From positions 1 to 39,162 of the forward strand of contig JBOFMT010000127.1 in NCBI GenBank assembly GCA_051658525.1: a DNA stretch of 39,162 nucleotides. The letters run 5' to 3'. Source of the DNA: JBOFMT01 sp051658525 (GTDB lineage Bacteria; Bacillota_I; Bacilli_A; Erysipelotrichales; Erysipelotrichaceae). The stretch's first letter is position 1; every line of letters begins with the position of its first letter. Shown piece after piece: positions 35,478-39,162 of this stretch. The translations under genes and the position numbers were made by a program. Below the pieces are notes generated by a model. The model saw nothing but the letters and a program-made list of their open reading frames with translations. It made no database searches and was not told the DNA's origin.

Positions 35478-38400
35478 ATTTCATTCGTTTGTTAGATCGC
35501 GATTTATTTTTCACTAGCATACCAAGCCCAATTAGACCAAATAGCATCCAACCAAAATAAAGAACCAGTGGTTGTTTTACTCCTGTCTCCACTACTTTCA
35601 CATTGGTAAGCACGAGTGTTTGATCCACATCTTTTAGTACCACCGGATTTGCTTTCGTATCTTTTACATATCCATCCGGTGCACTTGTCTCTACTACATA
35701 ATAGGTACCATTCGCTAGCTTGCTAAAGATTGCAACACCTTCCTTGTCAGTAGTGACTTCAAAACCTTCCACTGCCTTCATATCCTGATCATAGAGTTGA
35801 AATACAGCATTCGCTAAAGGAAGGTTCGTTTCCTGATCCATCTTATTGATAATGAGGTTATTACGCTCCAACAGATTAAAGACCTCCTCTGTTGAAACAA
35901 CAGCAACAGGCTCCGCTCTTGATACTTCAAATGGATATTGCGTTTGATCCAATACATAATCACCATGCGTTTTTGTTTCTTGTAGATAATAGCTTCCAGG
36001 AATCATTGCAAGATGTTCAACGATCAGTTGACCATCAGCATCTATTTCTAGTTCCACCAATAAATCTCCTGGTTCATAACGAACAAGCTCATAATTCGCA
36101 TTCAACATTTCCATACTTTCATTTACAAATACACCAAAACGCACCGCTAGATAAGCGTCATCGTGGTCACTTCTTGCGGAAGTCTCCATGCGTTTAGTAA
36201 ACACAATACCTTGCATCCCCATACGCTCATCATTGTTGCGCAATACCAAGACTACTTCGACACCTTCCTTTACAATTTCAAATGGTACAGGTGTTGGATT
36301 CTTGATATAACCAAGTGGTGCTTGTGTTTCAACCACATGATACGTTCCATAATTTAATTTTTTACTGATAGCTTGTCCATCCACGTCTGTAATTAGTGTA
36401 TCCACTATGTTTCCAAACTCATCGATCACATCAAATTTTGCCCCTTCAAGTAAGCGGCCATTCGCTGCATCAACTTTATACAAAGCTAACTTTCCTTGGA
36501 TGACTCGGTTTTCAAAGTTTGCATCTGAGTCATAGGATACCACAGAGCTAAGATTACCTAAGCCATCATCCACGACATCAATGCGAACCTTTACCTCTTT
36601 CGTATCATAAATAATACCTGGTTGATTGTCCAATTCTTCTTTGATTGTAAAATGATATGTTCCAGCAGCGCTTACCTCAATCCCTTCAAAGACAATTGTA
36701 CCATCGGCAGCATTACTAACACGTTGTATTTCGCCGTCTTCGCTTGTTAGAATAAATGTGAATTGCCCTGTTTTTAGATCTTTACCAACTAACACTTTAT
36801 CTAAAGTAATCGTTTCTCTTATGGGTGTTGGTGTATAGGTATTGGTAAATACAATACCTGTTTCATCTGGATAGTGAATACTAGCTTGTAATTGACCAGC
36901 TACATCTACCACATTAACAATCACCGCATAAACTTGTTCATCATACTGGATAGCTGGAAGTTCGCCATATTCCTCCCTAATAAAGTAGTGGTAGTTTCCT
37001 ACTTTATCAAAGGTGAGAGGAGCAAACCGAATCGCAGCACCTTGATTCCACACCGTCTCTAGATCTTTATACTTATTTGACAAGGTAAACGCAAACATCT
37101 CATCATCCAAACTGCGACCTAGTAGTACTTTACTTGCTTCTAGTGAAGCTGTCGTTGCTAACGGCTTGTACTGATTTACAAAGACAATCTCATCGGTTAC
37201 TTGATTTTCTATTTGATAGGTTGGTGTAGCTACCAATTGTCCTTGTAAATTATCCGATACTTCAACCGTGACGTTATAGACTCTAATATCATAGGACATT
37301 CCTAACTCTTTTTCTTCGGGAATTACTTCCTGCATTGTATACGTGTATCTACCAACTAGCTTATAATGCAAAGGAGAAAATACAATCGTTCCATCCACTT
37401 GATTTCCAACACGTTCTAATACGTTATTGTTTGAATCACGCAACTCAAACTGGAAAGTATTTGCCCCAAATGCTTTTTCTTCCAATACTTTTTTTGCATC
37501 TAAAACAAGACTTGTTGCTTGTGCTTGATAGGTATTGGTAAATACTACTTGGTCAATATTACTTCCATCCAAATGATAGGAAACCCTAGCTTGCAAGCTT
37601 CCATCCTGTGAAACTAATTCCACACGAATATCATACACCAGTGTATCATATGTGACTCCACCTAATTGTCCTACCTCTTCTTTGATTTGATAGGTAAATA
37701 CTTGATTCAATTGACTTTGATTGAATACCAAGTTTGAAAAAACAATATCTCCTTGCTTATTGTTTGTTACACGCTCTTTCAATGTACTTGATTGTGCGTT
37801 TGTTTCATAAAGTGCAAATACGAAGTCATCACCAACCAGAGGTCGATTGTATGCTTTCTTTGCTTCAAGGCCTACATGAATTTGTTCTAATGTAGGGTCA
37901 AATACCATACTCGTACTTTGTTGTACTTGAGACACCCCAGCAAAATAGCTAATCAATGCTTGAGAAGCCTGTCTTCCTCCTTCTGGATTATAAAAATATA
38001 CATCTGCCGCTAACTGTTGTGTCCCCTTGAGTGTAATTGCATAGGTAGCCTTTGTAGTTACACCACTAGCATCTACGATCACTTTGGTTCCACTGCTCGT
38101 ATGTGGTACGACCACACCATCTTTTGTCACCACAATATTGTGATTTTGTAGACTTGCTACATTAATACTTCTACCATAATCAAAAATAACGTTTCCTTGT
38201 TCTTGTTTAGTATCAAACACCAATTCGATTGGTTGTGTTTGGTAGGCACCAGCTGGTGCTAAAGCAAGTAAATAACTCACCATTTTTTTCACATTTGTAG
38301 CATTATCACCTTCTAAGTTACCTGTATTCGGTAAGGTATCCGATGCATTACTCAATGTCCATATGGCTAGTTGAGTAGCTGCAACTGCTTGTTTTGCTGT

Positions 38401-38766
38401 TAAACTTTTTATTCCTGACGCACTTGCTAGATTTGCGACAGTTTTGGTTGGATAAGAATTTGCTAACATAGCCCGTATGCGATTGGCTTGTTCTTGGCTA
38501 TAATACGTGGAAGCTTGTAGACTTGTTCGACTGTACATATGGTTTTTTTCCACCGGTGTAATCATATCGACACAATATGCTTCCTGACCATCGATGATCA
38601 TCGTTTCTGTATACTGATTACCTATCCAAAGACCCCCTGTTCCCGATTGTCCTAAAAACTCATATACAAATGCAGTGTTTGCCATGGGGATTTGGGACAT
38701 GGAAACAACGAATAAACAAAAACTTAGCCACGATAAAAAACTTTTTCTGATTTTATTTATAAACAT
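35476..38766 (-). CDS. Thioester-domain surface adhesin with pilin-type and Cna-B domains
   Basis: A 1096-residue secreted protein (ATG 38764-38766; an in-frame ATG at 38814 would add 16 residues before a normal signal peptide). After the signal peptide (to about 32) comes a thioester domain: Cys65 in EAYCVDM and Gln132 in ATQLAIW are the pair that forms the internal Cys-Gln thioester of covalent adhesins. Four FctA/Spy0128-type domains follow (about 289-414, 418-536, 540-646, 650-756), with lysines in AKK/SKVL/DKVL segments and partner Asn 411, 531, 642 and 753. Three Cna-B domains (758-846, 852-969, 970-1059) complete the stalk. It ends VVETGV (1058-1063), a hydrophobic span and a basic tail: a non-canonical sorting signal. 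It probably binds host amines covalently and is attached to the wall. Confidence 0.9.
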   Translation of the reverse strand: MFINKIRKSFLSWLSFCLFVVSMSQIPMANTAFVYEFLGQSGTGGLWIGNQYTETMIIDGQEAYCVDMITPVEKNHMYSRTSLQASTYYSQEQANRIRAMLANSYPTKTVANLASASGIKSLTAKQAVAATQLAIWTLSNASDTLPNTGNLEGDNATNVKKMVSYLLALAPAGAYQTQPIELVFDTKQEQGNVIFDYGRSINVASLQNHNIVVTKDGVVVPHTSSGTKVIVDASGVTTKATYAITLKGTQQLAADVYFYNPEGGRQASQALISYFAGVSQVQQSTSMVFDPTLEQIHVGLEAKKAYNRPLVGDDFVFALYETNAQSSTLKERVTNNKQGDIVFSNLVFNQSQLNQVFTYQIKEEVGQLGGVTYDTLVYDIRVELVSQDGSLQARVSYHLDGSNIDQVVFTNTYQAQATSLVLDAKKVLEEKAFGANTFQFELRDSNNNVLERVGNQVDGTIVFSPLHYKLVGRYTYTMQEVIPEEKELGMSYDIRVYNVTVEVSDNLQGQLVATPTYQIENQVTDEIVFVNQYKPLATTASLEASKVLLGRSLDDEMFAFTLSNKYKDLETVWNQGAAIRFAPLTFDKVGNYHYFIREEYGELPAIQYDEQVYAVIVNVVDVAGQLQASIHYPDETGIVFTNTYTPTPIRETITLDKVLVGKDLKTGQFTFILTSEDGEIQRVSNAADGTIVFEGIEVSAAGTYHFTIKEELDNQPGIIYDTKEVKVRIDVVDDGLGNLSSVVSYDSDANFENRVIQGKLALYKVDAANGRLLEGAKFDVIDEFGNIVDTLITDVDGQAISKKLNYGTYHVVETQAPLGYIKNPTPVPFEIVKEGVEVVLVLRNNDERMGMQGIVFTKRMETSARSDHDDAYLAVRFGVFVNESMEMLNANYELVRYEPGDLLVELEIDADGQLIVEHLAMIPGSYYLQETKTHGDYVLDQTQYPFEVSRAEPVAVVSTEEVFNLLERNNLIINKMDQETNLPLANAVFQLYDQDMKAVEGFEVTTDKEGVAIFSKLANGTYYVVETSAPDGYVKDTKANPVVLKDVDQTLVLTNVKVVETGVKQPLVLYFGWMLFGLIGLGMLVKNKSRSNKRMK

Positions 38767-38861
38767 AGCTACCTTTGGTATGATGAGTGCGCATAGCACC
38801 TTATCATCTACCATTTCCTTTCCTTTATTGATTTCTTTGGTTATACTCCATTAGCCTACCT

Positions 38862-38889
38862 CTACTCACTCATATCCTTTGGACCTCCT
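38862..38889 (-). promoter_or_regulatory. Minimal upstream ORF in the adhesin leader
   Basis: Minus-strand AGGAGG (38884-38889) precedes ATG-AGT-GAG-TAG (38862-38873) by 10 bases: a perfect ribosome site driving a three-codon frame, about 95 bases upstream of the adhesin start, whose own ribosome sites are weaker. Confidence 0.3.
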
Positions 38890-38991
38890 ATTGTCTTACC
38901 TATTATGAATACAACGTGGATTTCCCTAGTTTAATAAACTTAACTTTTGAATAATGCAACACTTGCAACCCTGATTGGAAACCAAATCACG

Positions 38992-39025
38992 AAAAAAAGA
39001 ACTCCATAAAATATGGAGTTCTTTT
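38992..39025. terminator. Bidirectional terminator-like hairpin
   Basis: GAACTCCATA (38999-39008) pairs with TATGGAGTTC (39012-39021) around AAA. The minus strand continues with T7 and the plus strand with TTTT. On the minus strand it could end a gene that lies to the right of the window. Confidence 0.75.
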
Positions 39026-39028
39026 CAG

Positions 39029-39070
39029 ACTGTTGACAAACATTATTTGTGCGTCAACAGTTTTTCTTTT
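39029..39070 (+). terminator. Plus-strand hairpin with T run, no gene before it
   Basis: ACTGTTGAC (39029-39037) pairs with GTCAACAGT (39053-39061), followed by TTTTCTTTT. No plus-strand gene is seen in the 200 bases before it. Confidence 0.6.
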
Positions 39071-39082
39071 AACTAATTGAAA

Positions 39083-39099
39083 AATATGATAATATAATA
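39083..39099 (+). promoter_or_regulatory. Candidate AT-rich promoter at the right end
   Basis: TATGATAATATAATATT contains an extended -10 (TGATAATAT) and an overlapping TATAAT, with no clear -35. Transcription would start near 39101, directly before the next hairpin. Confidence 0.4.
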
Positions 39100-39102
39100 T
39101 TG

Positions 39103-39155
39103 GCAAAAAGATATCCGTTCGTCGCAAATGTTTGGATCTTTTTGCTTTTTATTTT
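39103..39155 (+). terminator. Promoter-proximal terminator (attenuator or small-RNA end)
   Basis: GCAAAAAGAT-A-TCC (39103-39116) pairs with GGATCTTTTTGC (39134-39145) with one bulge, around a 17-base loop, followed by TTTTTATTTT. It starts within a few bases of the predicted transcription start. Confidence 0.6.
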
Positions 39156-39162
39156 ATCTTCA

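Overview
The window reads as a low-GC Gram-positive (Firmicutes/Bacillota) anaerobe, most likely of the Erysipelotrichia/Erysipelotrichaceae type. The evidence is fermentative: pyruvate:ferredoxin oxidoreductase and a bifunctional AdhE with Rex-like and CcpA-like sites. Other Firmicutes marks are YhaM, a Gram-positive diglycosyl-diacylglycerol pathway, an ECF S-component with CoA genes, and large isopeptide-stabilised surface proteins. Strong AGGAGG-type ribosome binding sites and extended -10 promoters are common. The taxon is inferred from gene content only.

Layout. (1) 1-5250: the tail of an upstream plus-strand gene, then a minus-strand operon, in transcription order: a LafB/BgsA-like glycolipid glycosyltransferase, a PF03706 membrane protein, a LafA/BgsB-like glucosyltransferase fused to a complete RecX-like domain, and the exoribonuclease yhaM. 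(2) 5250-12000: fermentation block with adhE, a previously hidden 39-residue membrane-peptide gene, and nifJ, each with its own terminator. (3) 12200-14240: a Methyltransf_32-type methyltransferase translationally coupled to a DUF368/PopT undecaprenyl-phosphate translocase. (4) 14330-17090: panT-coaBC-coaX, a pantothenate uptake-to-CoA operon with a structured, possibly switching leader. (5) 17100-22660: a 1829-residue Cna-B repeat surface protein whose mRNA may begin with a hairpin. (6) 23000-25990: a membrane EAL phosphodiesterase with two solute-binding sensor domains and a degenerate GGDEF. (7) 26100-32540: galE, proC, a YdcF-like protein, a truncated HAD, an MFS exporter, an AI-2E permease and a MazG-like pyrophosphatase. 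(8) 32580-35480: an FMN-binding lipoprotein (PplA-like) and a phosphohexomutase. (9) 35476-38770: a second surface protein with a thioester domain, four pilin-type and three Cna-B domains. (10) 38770-39162: a leader, two hairpins, and a promoter followed at once by a terminator.

How it fits together. Much of the window serves the cell envelope: glycolipid anchors, undecaprenyl-phosphate recycling, sugar nucleotide/phosphate supply (GalE, phosphohexomutase) and two large adhesins. The adhesins share a C-terminal three-domain module and end in an unusual [IV]V[VE]TGV sorting-like motif instead of LPXTG. The EAL protein lies upstream of the first adhesin, so a link between c-di-GMP and adhesion is possible but unproven. 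AdhE and PFOR are the pyruvate-to-ethanol branch, and the sites upstream of adhE predict NADH and catabolite control.
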